40,692 nt of DNA from an uncultured Lachnospiraceae bacterium (GTDB lineage Bacteria; Bacillota; Clostridia; Lachnospirales; Lachnospiraceae): assembly GCA_910577675.1 (NCBI GenBank), contig CAJTOR010000033.1, forward strand, positions 1 to 40,692, in the 5' to 3' direction. The position numbers were made by a program, and so were the translations under genes. Positions within the stretch are counted from its first letter, which is position 1. Every line of letters starts with the position of its first letter. The notes beneath the pieces were generated by a model. That model searched no databases, was not told where the DNA came from, and worked only from the letters and a program-made list of their open reading frames with translations. Shown piece after piece: positions 23,991-32,394 of the stretch.

Positions 23991-24581
23991 CTACGGCAGC
24001 TTCCCGGGCAGTCCCAAAACATTTCCCTCTTCTTCAAGTTTCTGTTTTAATTTCTTCCTTGCACGGTGAATCAGTATCTTCACCTGCCCTTCCGATTTCT
24101 TCAATACCTTCGCCGTGTCCGCGTAGGAAAGCCCCGCTATATCAATTAAGTACAGCGCATTCCCATATTCAGGCTTCAACTTAGCGATGGTATGATATAG
24201 TATTCTCTTTTCTTCTTCTTTTATTACTTTTTCCTCAAGCAGCGCTTCCTCCTGCACCAGTAGCTCATGCTGCTCACCTGTAGATGTTTCCTCATACTCC
24301 CCGACATAGGTAAGACGTGCATTCTTTCGAATATAATCCACCGCCCTGTTATGGCCGATCGTATAAATATAAGTTTTAAAAGAGGTGCCCACCCGGTAGC
24401 GCCCAGGGTGCAGCAATACCTCCACAAAAACATCCTGCGCAAGATCCTCCGATTGATAGAGGTCACGCACATAGCGGTTGATAAATTGTATCAATCCGTC
24501 CTTGTAGCGCAGAACCAACCGCTCAAATCCGGCCTGATCCCCGCCAAGAAAAGCATTATAATCCTGTTCATCCTGCACCAT
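23991..24581 (-). CDS. ECF-type (group 4) RNA polymerase sigma factor
   Basis: 196 residues. Region 2 reads FERLVLRYKDGLIQFINRYVRDLYQSEDLAQDVFVEVL (19-56), then the -10 recognition helix around SFKTYIYTIGHNRAVDYIRK. After an acidic linker (EEALLEEKVIKEEEK), region 4 reads KLKPEYGNALYLIDIAGLSYADTAKVLKKSEGQVKILIHRARKKLK, a clear helix-turn-helix. GGAGGAAGTG precedes the ATG. The membrane anti-sigma-like protein and the O-acylation genes follow on the same strand with short gaps, so the factor probably switches on cell-surface O-acylation after an envelope signal. Confidence 0.92.
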   Translation of the reverse strand: MVQDEQDYNAFLGGDQAGFERLVLRYKDGLIQFINRYVRDLYQSEDLAQDVFVEVLLHPGRYRVGTSFKTYIYTIGHNRAVDYIRKNARLTYVGEYEETSTGEQHELLVQEEALLEEKVIKEEEKRILYHTIAKLKPEYGNALYLIDIAGLSYADTAKVLKKSEGQVKILIHRARKKLKQKLEEEGNVLGLPGKLP

Positions 24582-24748
24582 CCGGAATCACTTCCTCCCC
24601 GTGTTATCCTGCCGCCCTATCGGCGGCTTTTCCCATGATACCACAGAATGGAAGAATATTCCACCAAAATTTTCATGCCTGCCTGATGCTTCCTTGTGCA
24701 AGAGGCAATAATTCCCAAATATTACCATATAAAATTCATTTGGAAAAA
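24582..24748. other. 5' region of the sigma operon
   Basis: It contains a small GCCGCC/GGCGGC hairpin at 24611-24627 within the presumed leader and a TATCAT-like -10 about 60 bases before the ATG. No convincing autoregulatory ECF promoter could be fixed by eye. Confidence 0.35.
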
Positions 24749-24780
24749 CGAAAATGAACCCGGCAAGGGGTTCATTTTCG
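24749..24780 (-). terminator. Intrinsic terminator after the DUF4358 gene
   Basis: A 13-bp perfect stem (24749-24761 with 24768-24780) and 6-nt loop. On the minus strand the stem is followed by TTTTT. It lies about 95 bases beyond the DUF4358 stop and separates that gene from the sigma operon. Confidence 0.85.
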
Positions 24781-24876
24781 AAATCCATCCAAATTTATAT
24801 ATTCCATGTGAAAGGGGTGATTTCCTTACACCCCCCATAAAAATTCAAGCCCCCTTCACATTCACCCTCTTCGCAC

Positions 24877-25716
24877 TTACTCCTCCAGGTTTTTGCTGAT
24901 ATAATTAAGTGAAGCCTGCATAGCACCCTCAGCCTCCGGAACCGGCTCCTCAAGTGTAGCACTCACCGTATCCCCTACTGCAAAGTTCTCAAGACCACCC
25001 TCTGCATAGAAAGATTCCGAGTATTTACACTCAAACGTATATACCTTGTCGTCCGTATACTCAAGCACAATCTTTTCTTCCGATATTTCCTTGATAACTG
25101 CCTGGAAGCGGTCGAATTTGCGCACAAGCACCATCTCTTCGATCGATGGGTCGAACTTGCGCAAAAATACATTCTCCGCATAGGAGGAAAGTTCTTCCTC
25201 ACCGACAATAAACAATACATACCTGCCCTGTACTAAGAGTTTGTGGTTCTGAACCAGTTCAAGCTGGTCTGGCAGATAGCTCTCCCACTGAGTAGTCAGC
25301 GCCTGAACCCTCCCGTTAATCCCGTCCACGACAGCCTGCACATCTTCCTCAGTCGCCGCGCGGAATGCGGAAATCTCTGTTGCGGACACATTCATCATCG
25401 GGACACGGATTGCGTAAGCATCCACCTTGTCCGCCGGGATACCGTAAACCTCCGTGAGCTCCATCTCCGAGCCCTGTCCCATCGCCGGGGTTTGCACGCG
25501 CTCCAAAATACCATCCACCATCTCCGCCACATCAAAATCTTCAAATTGTTCAGGTGCCTCACTCGGCGTTGGTTCTGCCGTTGGCTCGCCCGCCTCCTGC
25601 GTCGGCGCTGTCGAAGGGGTAGGTGTAGGATCATTCTCCTTATCCTTTCCGCCGCATGCAGCCATTGAAAATGCCATTGCTCCAACCAGTGCCATACATA
25701 AAAATTTCTTTCTCAT
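24877..25716 (-). CDS. DUF4358-domain lipoprotein
   Basis: 279 residues. A lipoprotein signal peptide with lipobox SMAAC (Cys 21) is followed by a Pro/Thr/Glu-rich tether (about 28-58). The DUF4358 domain occupies about 60-170: VAEMVDGILERV...ELTEVYGIPADKVDAYAIRVPMMNVSATEISAFRA...WESYLPDQLELV. A C-terminal extension (about 185-279) looks like a small beta-barrel (FDRFQAVIKEISEEKIVLEY, then FECKYSESF) ending in a helix. DUF4358 lipoproteins frequently neighbour MBOAT/DHHW genes in clostridia, as here, which suggests a role in surface polymer modification or its sensing. Not in the same transcript as the sigma operon, because a strong terminator lies between. Confidence 0.85.
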   Translation of the reverse strand: MRKKFLCMALVGAMAFSMAACGGKDKENDPTPTPSTAPTQEAGEPTAEPTPSEAPEQFEDFDVAEMVDGILERVQTPAMGQGSEMELTEVYGIPADKVDAYAIRVPMMNVSATEISAFRAATEEDVQAVVDGINGRVQALTTQWESYLPDQLELVQNHKLLVQGRYVLFIVGEEELSSYAENVFLRKFDPSIEEMVLVRKFDRFQAVIKEISEEKIVLEYTDDKVYTFECKYSESFYAEGGLENFAVGDTVSATLEEPVPEAEGAMQASLNYISKNLEE

Positions 25717-25814
25717 AATCCGCTCTCCTTTTTTGTGTTCAGCTTTTTGCTGTTTACCTTTACACCTATTATTCGCAGGAGATTTTAAAAAGTTACACCT
25801 GAAATCAAAAAAAT

Positions 25815-28325
25815 TTAAATTTTCGGTTTTCCATATAATAATCCCCTGCTTCCGGAGGCAAGATAGAACATCCCCGGCTCCCTTCGGTCGCCGCAGACAG
25901 CGCGGATTTCACCAAACATCTGGTTTGAACAATTAATGCGCTCCCATGTCTTTGCATTGTCAAGGGAGCGATAAAACCCATATATTTTGTTAATGCGCCC
26001 AACAATATAGATAATTTTATCTAAAGCACCATAACCGCAGCCAAGCCCGACACAGCGCGCGTAATCCCCGTAAGATGTCAGACAGCAAAGTTCCCACCAT
26101 AAGCCTTCCTCTTCCCTTAGTTTAAGCTGGTACAGCCCTCTTTCCTGCACCGCAAGATACAATACTCCCGCTTCCATATAATCTACAGTAATCTGGCAAT
26201 GCACCGACCAGTGGGAAAACAGACTACCTGGGAACCCCTCGGGAACTTTTGTTTCATAAAAACTTTCCCCGCGGTCCGTACTTAAAAAAATCCTTCCCCC
26301 ATCCGCAAATGCATAGATTAGTCGGGGATTTACGCGGTCAGCATACGGGTGGATAAAAACAGGTTCAACCAGAGGGCTTCCCGCCCGGTCGTAAAATATA
26401 CTGGAATGCCAAGATGTACCAAAGCCTTTCCCCGCTTCCACATCCATATAGACCACGCAGTCCGACGCAAATTTCCCGCGCCCTGCAACTGCCCAGAGCA
26501 CGCGCGTACCGTCCGCCGTAACTGCCACATAGCCCGCATCCACATTTGGGCACTGTATCTTCGCACAACAGTCATCAAGTTTTTTCGAAATCCCTTCCGG
26601 GTAGGGAAGATGAATAAAATGCATCCCCTGGTCATAGGAAAGCAGCGCCCCTCCCTTTGTACTGCCCGACCAGTTTCCCCTTGCCCCGGTCACAAGCATG
26701 TTTGGGTGCTGCTCCGGGAAATCCGCATTCAGGCAGGTAATATACCGGTCATTTTTTTCATCCGCAAAGGAATTTACGCATTGTTTATCCGGATCAGAAA
26801 AAGAAAATCCTCCCAGATCCCCCACAATATCCACAACACGAACCGCCCCCCGTGGGAGTGAATACACATTAAGATGTACGGTTTCCTCAAGTCCCGCACA
26901 ATCCGGAGTACATTTAACAATCTTTTCAGGCAGGTCGGATATTCCCGCACATAGCATCTCCCGCACCCGGTCAAGCCCTTCCAGACAGAAAATTCCCGTT
27001 CCTGTTGTGACAAATGCCTTATCCGGGTGATGCGGATTTATCTTGATATCGGAAAGCCAGTGCAAAATCGATCTCCCACCATTATATTCTGTTTTCATAT
27101 AGGAAACTTCCCCGTGGCTATATTCCCCCACCGAAAGCCCGCAGAGCACCGGAAGCCAGTGCTCCCCAGCATCCACACTCGCAAATACTGCGTCCGCCCC
27201 CTTAATGCTGCCGGTCGAACAAAGCAGCATTCCACCGCAAACATCGATCCCGCTGATTCCCCCAGAAAGCAGGCGCGCATTCTCCCCCTTTTCCCTTCCA
27301 TCAGCCGCTTCCCTTACTTCCCTCTGTTTTTCCCCTTCGGCTAATCCAGGTTCCTGCCCCCGGAATTCTGCAGGCACCAGTCCCAAAAGCTCCTCCTTTG
27401 CCGCAGACGAAAAACCTTTTGTAAGCAGGCGGCCCGGAACAGGTGTTACATCCTGTGAAAAAATCTCCTGCCCCGCAAAGCGGTAGCGCCACACCCGCCC
27501 GTCGCGGCAGCTCCCGGTATCAAAACTGTAGCTGTCAAATCCTGCAAAATGCACCCCTTCCGTTTCCATAAAGGTTACATAGAGGAATTCTCCATCAAAA
27601 CAAAAACGTTGCGGGACAAAACCAGCGATCCCCTCAAAACCGCCTGCGGAACGCGGTACGGGCATTTTTTGAAAGTGCTGACCCGCATCGTAAGAAATAT
27701 AGAGTGTTGCACCACGCATATTTTCCGAAACGCGGGTTGCCGCACCACTGCAGCCCACCACCAAAATATCATTGTTCCTAAAGAGAAAAGTCAGGTTCTG
27801 TTCCGCATCCGAATTTTCACTGCCATTTTCCTTCCCATCCCCCCACTGGTCCCTCACCAAAAGCGGCTTCCAGGTATCACCCTCATCCTCCGAATACCAT
27901 AATCCCGCTGATTGAGAGGCAAAATAAAACCTCCCGTCCGCGCAGCTTAGTCTTTCCCCCGTCGAACGCCCCGGCATATTGCCGTGCACCGGGCAGGGCA
28001 GCGGTTTTAACCTAAAACTTTCCCCGCTATTGCCGGAAACTGCAAAATACCCATGTTCCCCCCTGCGTGTACCGCAAACGGCGTACAAACTGCCCGGATT
28101 TTCCTCATCCACGGCAATGGAGAGCGGATAAGTGAGTGCTAACTCCTCTGAAGTCACATCATCGTTTAGGGGTATCCACCGTCCTTGTCTGAAATCCCTG
28201 CGGTACAGACCTCCGATATCCGTCCGCGCATACAAAACTTCCCTGCTCTTCTCAAACAGCAGACCTGGCACGAAGCCTCCGCCCGGAATCGGGCAGTTCC
28301 TATATTCATATGCAATCTCTTTCAT
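25815..28325 (-). CDS. BNR/Asp-box beta-propeller protein related to GH74
   Basis: 836 residues, start with GGAGGG seven bases upstream. The N-terminus GGGFVPGLLFEKSREVLYARTDIGGLYRRD...WIPLND is the classic opening of GH74 xyloglucanase-like double propellers. Asp-box repeats (S-x-D-x-G-x-x-W/F) recur: SEDEGDTW, SYDAGQHF, SVDAGEHW, SYDQGMHF, STDRGESF and the degenerate SLDNAKTW. There is no signal peptide, carbohydrate-binding module or dockerin, unlike secreted GH74 enzymes, so it may act in the cytoplasm on imported oligosaccharides. An insert around residues 330-350 (AEGEKQREVREAADGREKGE) is low-complexity and charged. It follows the GH105-type gene by 75 bp on the same strand, suggesting a small glycan-use operon. 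Confidence 0.75.
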   Translation of the reverse strand: MKEIAYEYRNCPIPGGGFVPGLLFEKSREVLYARTDIGGLYRRDFRQGRWIPLNDDVTSEELALTYPLSIAVDEENPGSLYAVCGTRRGEHGYFAVSGNSGESFRLKPLPCPVHGNMPGRSTGERLSCADGRFYFASQSAGLWYSEDEGDTWKPLLVRDQWGDGKENGSENSDAEQNLTFLFRNNDILVVGCSGAATRVSENMRGATLYISYDAGQHFQKMPVPRSAGGFEGIAGFVPQRFCFDGEFLYVTFMETEGVHFAGFDSYSFDTGSCRDGRVWRYRFAGQEIFSQDVTPVPGRLLTKGFSSAAKEELLGLVPAEFRGQEPGLAEGEKQREVREAADGREKGENARLLSGGISGIDVCGGMLLCSTGSIKGADAVFASVDAGEHWLPVLCGLSVGEYSHGEVSYMKTEYNGGRSILHWLSDIKINPHHPDKAFVTTGTGIFCLEGLDRVREMLCAGISDLPEKIVKCTPDCAGLEETVHLNVYSLPRGAVRVVDIVGDLGGFSFSDPDKQCVNSFADEKNDRYITCLNADFPEQHPNMLVTGARGNWSGSTKGGALLSYDQGMHFIHLPYPEGISKKLDDCCAKIQCPNVDAGYVAVTADGTRVLWAVAGRGKFASDCVVYMDVEAGKGFGTSWHSSIFYDRAGSPLVEPVFIHPYADRVNPRLIYAFADGGRIFLSTDRGESFYETKVPEGFPGSLFSHWSVHCQITVDYMEAGVLYLAVQERGLYQLKLREEEGLWWELCCLTSYGDYARCVGLGCGYGALDKIIYIVGRINKIYGFYRSLDNAKTWERINCSNQMFGEIRAVCGDRREPGMFYLASGSRGLLYGKPKI

Positions 28326-28400
28326 TTTCCCTCCAAAATCGGATCATACAAAAATTCCCTTAAATTTACTGCATATTCCTTTTCCGAGCCTGAAAAAACC

Positions 28401-29432
28401 TTACTCTTTTTCTTTTAGCAATTCTGCATATGCGACAAGAAATGCGAGTGCAAGCCCCTGCCCCCATCCCTGTATCCACCGTTTCGGAACCTGCTTGTAC
28501 CCTTCTGCATCTTTCATTACCGCAGTGCCGCCCGACACATTTAAAACCCTGCCGTCCTCCGTTATATTAGAAAGCACACCCGCTGCCGCCTTCTCCACAT
28601 ATGGAAGGTGCAATGGGTTGGCATTATCAATCATCGCCGCCGCGATACCGCAGGTGGCAGAAACCTCCTCATAAGAACTTTCGTCATCAAGAATTGTCCG
28701 CCACAACCCGTTTTCCGACTGCAAATATTTCAGTGCCGCCAACTGATCCCTTAACGAACATTCCACCTCCATACACTGAGGGTAAAGATACCAGTCGGAC
28801 AACAGTTTTTTTACCTGTGCCATCGTGTACGCCGCCCACGCATTTGCCCGCCCCCAGTGGATACCGGACATATGGCTTTTTGCCACATGGCTGTATCCGT
28901 GATACCAAAGCCCGTTTTCCTTGTTTTGCAGAAATTCAATATGCCAGTAATACTGGTTCAGCGCATCCTTAATAATCTCCTCATCCTTTTCCATTACACC
29001 TGCACGAAGCAGGAAAAATGCTGCCATAAACAGGGTATCCGCCCAGCACTGTTCCGGGAAATCATTTCCGGAAGACACTGTGTGCTGCAAAACATTATCG
29101 CCAAAACGCAGCGCGTCCGCGCGCAGATATTTTACTTTGGATTTGATAATATCATGGTATAATTCTTCCCCCGTCTGTTTGTAGAGTGTAAGCATTGTGT
29201 GCCCCATCGCACAGGTGTTGACATTCCATGCGGGCAGACCAAGCTCTATGTAGCATTTCGTCCAGTCCTCAAGGAAAGCGAGATATTCCTGATTTTTTGT
29301 CAGCTCAAAGGCACGGCAGATCCCATAATACGCCACGCCGCACGGCCATTCCCAGGTTAAGTCCATTGTCATGGTCTTTTTTACGACCGTGTCGATAATG
29401 GAAAGAATGTCTTTGTTTTCAATTTTATCCAT
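28401..29432 (-). CDS. GH88/GH105-type unsaturated glucuronyl/galacturonyl hydrolase
   Basis: 343 residues, single (alpha/alpha)6-barrel domain, no signal peptide. Motifs include TWEWPCGVAYYGI near the start, NTCAMGHTMLTLY, EQCWADTLFMAAFFLLRAG with the conserved Asp, GLWYHGYSHVAKSHMSGIHWGRANAWAAYTM and RWIQGWGQGLALAFLVAYAEL at the end, all matching YteR/YesR-like GH105 enzymes. These hydrolyse the unsaturated uronic acid left by pectin or glycosaminoglycan lyases. TAGGAGA precedes the ATG. It is the first gene of the pair with the GH74-related protein. No lyase, transporter or regulator of the pathway is seen in the window. Confidence 0.88.
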   Translation of the reverse strand: MDKIENKDILSIIDTVVKKTMTMDLTWEWPCGVAYYGICRAFELTKNQEYLAFLEDWTKCYIELGLPAWNVNTCAMGHTMLTLYKQTGEELYHDIIKSKVKYLRADALRFGDNVLQHTVSSGNDFPEQCWADTLFMAAFFLLRAGVMEKDEEIIKDALNQYYWHIEFLQNKENGLWYHGYSHVAKSHMSGIHWGRANAWAAYTMAQVKKLLSDWYLYPQCMEVECSLRDQLAALKYLQSENGLWRTILDDESSYEEVSATCGIAAAMIDNANPLHLPYVEKAAAGVLSNITEDGRVLNVSGGTAVMKDAEGYKQVPKRWIQGWGQGLALAFLVAYAELLKEKE

Positions 29433-29449
29433 CCTGATTCTCCTATTTT

Positions 29450-29672
29450 AAGTCCCGCAGCCCGCCTTCCCACCACTTTCATCCGGGGAAGGATTTTTCT
29501 CCGCCCTGCTCCGTAAAATCCTTCCCGTGCTGCTCCGGCAGGCTGCTGTTTTTTAAGTCCCGCAGCCCGCCTTCTCACCACCTTTACTCTAGGAAGGATT
29601 TTTCTCCGCCCTGCTCCATAAAATCCTTCCCGTGCTGCTCCGGCAGGCTGCTGTTTTTAGTTCCGCTAAACT
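29450..29672. repeat. Tandem 105-bp hairpin repeat (two full copies and the start of a third)
   Basis: Copies begin at 29450 and 29555 with AAGTCCCGCAGCCCGCC. A third starts at about 29658 with AGTTCCGC and then diverges. Each unit folds on itself: an outer GCAGCC-GCC/GGC-GGCTGC stem and an inner GGAAGGATTTT/AAAATCCTTCC stem. The units differ by about a dozen substitutions, partly compensatory in the outer and inner arms. The linker between units (CTGCTG, T-run, AAGTCCCGCA) is shared with repeats at 13442 and 40471. Confidence 0.8.
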
Positions 29673-29756
29673 CCCTCCCCATCTCTTATGCAAGCTGTAA
29701 TGCTGTTCTTCCATATCCTTTGTTTTGATAGCACCCGTCAGATTTCTTTTTCCCCT

Positions 29757-30737
29757 TCACCGGACACAGTTCCTTAGAATATCCTCCTTGGCGCTGCGAT
29801 AATATATGATATTTTCCATCGTATTTTTCACTTCCGAAATACCCATCCCAATCTCATCTTCTGCACATTCCATCGAAAGCGAACGCTTCATATTGTACTC
29901 CAGCCATTCCAGCCTGCCATAATTACTCCAGTAAATTGTTTCCCAGTCCTCCGGAAGTTCTCCTCCCGCCCCGGCGTAGGACTCCAAAAAACAGCGGAAT
30001 AACCTGTAATCCATACGGCATTCCTGATATCCCGACCAGCACAATGCCAGCTCATACAGTTCGACAAACGGTGAGGAATAACCAAGGCATTCCAGATCAA
30101 TAATCCGGCAGTCCATGCCCTTCCACAAAACATTTTTGCTATCCATATCATTATGGCAGACCGAAACAATGGACGGAAGCTTTTTGACCGCGGCATTCCC
30201 ATTATTCTGGCTCTCCAAAAGCAGCGGGAGATTCTCCTTTAACAGCCCGTAAAGTTCTTTGTTCTTTTCCGAATACTGCTTTATGTAAAACTCCCAGTCA
30301 ATATGGATTTCTTCCTGCGCTCGCGCCTCCTTATGGCGGTCAAGCGCATGGATACCGGCAAGCAGCTTTCCGATTTCCCGGCAGTGCGGCTCCGTGATTT
30401 CCTCCCTCTTTAACGCCTTTCCATCATACCAGTCATACAGATAAAAAAACTGTCCTTTGATACTCTGCATTTTTTTACCCCAAAAAACCAGGGAAGGGAT
30501 AACCGGGATTCCCTTTTCCTCCAGCATAAATTCAAATCTTTCCGCAGTCCGGTAATTTCCCATTGCAGTTTCCCTCTGCATAATATGGGGGTTTAATAAT
30601 TTCACGGCATACCGACCCTTTGTTGTAAACAGGGAATACATTTTATGTAAAAAGCCGCCCTTTAATTTTTGCGGCTCGGACTCCAATGTCCCTAAATCAC
30701 ACTGCCCACATATCCCTTCCAATAATTCAAGATCCAT
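29757..30737 (-). CDS. APH-fold phosphotransferase (kinase-like, CotS/aminoglycoside-phosphotransferase type)
   Basis: The ATG at 30737 is chosen because GGAGG lies just upstream and the longer frame runs over an acetyltransferase stub. The product has 326 residues. The N-lobe has KGGFLHKMYSLFTTKGRYAVKLLNP (Gly-loop and ATP Lys) and the hinge FFYLYDWYDGKAL. The catalytic loop is VCHNDMDSKNVLW (Asp and Asn present) and the metal Asp is in CRIIDLECLGYSSPFVELYELAL. This is a complete kinase core of the APH superfamily. Members phosphorylate drugs, choline, sugars or, in CotS-like proteins, spore-coat targets; the substrate cannot be inferred. It is preceded by rtcB with about 170 bp between. Confidence 0.8.
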   Translation of the reverse strand: MDLELLEGICGQCDLGTLESEPQKLKGGFLHKMYSLFTTKGRYAVKLLNPHIMQRETAMGNYRTAERFEFMLEEKGIPVIPSLVFWGKKMQSIKGQFFYLYDWYDGKALKREEITEPHCREIGKLLAGIHALDRHKEARAQEEIHIDWEFYIKQYSEKNKELYGLLKENLPLLLESQNNGNAAVKKLPSIVSVCHNDMDSKNVLWKGMDCRIIDLECLGYSSPFVELYELALCWSGYQECRMDYRLFRCFLESYAGAGGELPEDWETIYWSNYGRLEWLEYNMKRSLSMECAEDEIGMGISEVKNTMENIIYYRSAKEDILRNCVR

Positions 30738-30747
30738 GATTCCTCCA

Positions 30748-30849
30748 TTATCCCACAAACCGAAATTTATATCTGAATAAACTCTTTTCATCCCGAATCC
30801 AACTGCATATGATCGCGGAATCTTCTTTTTGATATTTTCTTAGTTCCAT
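30748..30849 (-). pseudogene. N-terminal stub of a GNAT acetyltransferase
   Basis: An ATG at 30849 with a GAGGGGAAA ribosome binding site opens MELRKYQKEDSAIICSWIRD followed by EKSLFRY. This resembles the first 25 residues of GNAT proteins (LRxYxxEDxxxICSWIxDEKSxxxW). The frame then stops at residue 33, ten bases before the phosphotransferase start. It may now serve only as a leader. Confidence 0.45.
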
Positions 30850-30906
30850 CGTTTTCCCCTCTTTTTCCTGTTTTAACACGACATAGCTTTTTCCCATCCT
30901 CCTTTT

Positions 30907-32025
30907 CTAAGCCTTCCCTCCCGCCTTAAAATTGTAAACTGGTCTTATAATATCCGTAACTTCAACCGCATCTTTAATATCCCCAAGCAGCTTTTCCATA
31001 TTCCGGTAGGCAAAGGGAGCTTCGTCCAGAGTATCCGCACCGATGCAGCTGCAATAAATGCCCTTCATCTCATTTTTAAAGGCTGACACGGTATAGTGCT
31101 GTTTCACCTCGCTCCGCTGCATGCGGCGGCCGGAACCATGGGGTGCGGACTGGTTCCAATCCAAATTTCCCTTCCCTTTTCCGAGCACAACACCATCCCG
31201 CATATTGATCGGAATAATGACCTGTTCCCCTTCCTTTGCAGAAATCGCGCCTTTGCGCAATATCCTCACTCCCTCCGAATCCTCCAGATAATTGTGCACA
31301 CAGGAAAACTCGTCCTCGCACTTTAATTTCATCTCTTTTAAAATCTGCCGCAAAATAATCTGCCTGTTAAGCTTTGCATACTCCTGGACGATCTTGACAT
31401 CCGCAATATAATCTTCCATAATCTGTCCTTCAAGCCAGGTCATGGGATATGGCACTTTAAGCCCTCTCTCCTTCAGTATTTTTTCCCCCGCCCGCAGATA
31501 GCGTTCCGTCACTTCTTTTCCCAGATGCCTGCTGCCCGAATGGATAACAATATAAAATCTTCCCTCCCCATCCCTGTCAACCTCAATAAAATGATTTCCG
31601 CCGCCCAGTGTGCCAAGGCTTAAAAATGCCTTTTCCCAGTTCACATCCCCGGGGCAGCGAAGTTTTTCCAGCGGAAATTTTTCCGCCATATGGTGCACCG
31701 TATCGCGCACACGAAAACCGGATGGGATACTTCTTCGTATAACACTATCCAGTTTCTGTAATTCCATCTGTTTTCCCTTCACAAGGGCACAGGTGACACC
31801 GCAGCCAATATCAACCCCCAGCAGGTTGGGAAGGATTCTTTCACCAACTGTCATTGTCAGTCCTATGGTTCCCACCTGCCCCGGATGCACATCCGGCATC
31901 ACCCGGATTTTGCTGCCCTGTGAAACAGGGTTGTCACATATCATCTTAATCTGCGTTTCCGCATATGCTTCCACATCATCCGTAAATACTTTTGCTTTTG
32001 CATAGTTTCCTATAATTTCTTTCAT
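30907..32025 (-). CDS. rtcB: RtcB-family RNA ligase
   Basis: 372 residues, the compact form found in many Firmicutes. Metal and guanylate-binding motifs are present: MPDVHPGQVGTIG, LGVDIGCGV (Asp/Cys), GGGNHFIEV, VIHSGSRHLGKEV and SAPHGSGRRMQRSE with the His that becomes guanylylated. RtcB joins RNA 2',3'-cyclic phosphate or 3'-phosphate ends to 5'-OH ends with GTP and Mn2+, as in RNA repair after toxin or stress cleavage. No rtcA, rtcR, archease or prfH partner gene is visible nearby. GGAG lies ten bases before the ATG. A 53-codon upstream frame overlaps the start. Confidence 0.95.
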   Translation of the reverse strand: MKEIIGNYAKAKVFTDDVEAYAETQIKMICDNPVSQGSKIRVMPDVHPGQVGTIGLTMTVGERILPNLLGVDIGCGVTCALVKGKQMELQKLDSVIRRSIPSGFRVRDTVHHMAEKFPLEKLRCPGDVNWEKAFLSLGTLGGGNHFIEVDRDGEGRFYIVIHSGSRHLGKEVTERYLRAGEKILKERGLKVPYPMTWLEGQIMEDYIADVKIVQEYAKLNRQIILRQILKEMKLKCEDEFSCVHNYLEDSEGVRILRKGAISAKEGEQVIIPINMRDGVVLGKGKGNLDWNQSAPHGSGRRMQRSEVKQHYTVSAFKNEMKGIYCSCIGADTLDEAPFAYRNMEKLLGDIKDAVEVTDIIRPVYNFKAGGKA

Positions 32026-32137
32026 ATCGATTCAGCTCCATTCTCGTAATATGCATTAACAGTCCATATATTGAAATATTATCACTGATTGCTTTTCCTT
32101 CTGTCAGGGAATCATGATCAAACTGTTTGCTCATCAT
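31976..32137 (-). CDS. Possible small ORF overlapping the rtcB start (53 aa)
   Basis: Two adjacent ATGs at 32137 and 32134 follow CAGGAAATG. The frame reads MMSKQFDHDSLTEGKAISDN and onward through IYGLLMHITRMELNRYE, then overlaps the first 50 bases of rtcB in another frame. Codon content up to the overlap looks protein-like. It may be a remnant or a translationally coupled leader. No family was recognised. Confidence 0.25.
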   Translation of the reverse strand: MMSKQFDHDSLTEGKAISDNISIYGLLMHITRMELNRYERNYRKLCKSKSIYG

Positions 32138-32200
32138 TTCCTGTGCTTCATGCAAAAAAGGTTTTATTCATGAATTCCCCCTCAAAACGGTAACTACCCT

Positions 32201-32293
32201 CTATACTCCATGGGAATCCAAATCAGTTTTATACATATCGGCAAGTCGAATTACTTAGGCAATTACATCCGCCATTTCATTCACCAAACGCAT
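32201..32293 (-). pseudogene. MazG-like pyrophosphohydrolase fragment
   Basis: The minus frame from 32293 reads MRLVNEMADVIA, TAA, VIRLADMYKTDLDSHGV, stop. This resembles the ELADVxIRxxDLAxxYxIDL helix pair of MazG-type nucleotide pyrophosphohydrolases, with an in-frame stop. The stub is about 30 residues, so the call is tentative. Confidence 0.3.
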
Positions 32294-32394
32294 ATTAACA
32301 GTTTCTTCACTTTATCCACAAGCATAATATCTTTCTTTCTACATTACTCACTAAATAATACAGCTACTTGTGTAGGATACATTATCAAAATTTA

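Noticed and set aside
29450..29672. CRISPR array
   Set aside because: Repeat unit is about 105 bp, contiguous, without unique spacers or cas genes.
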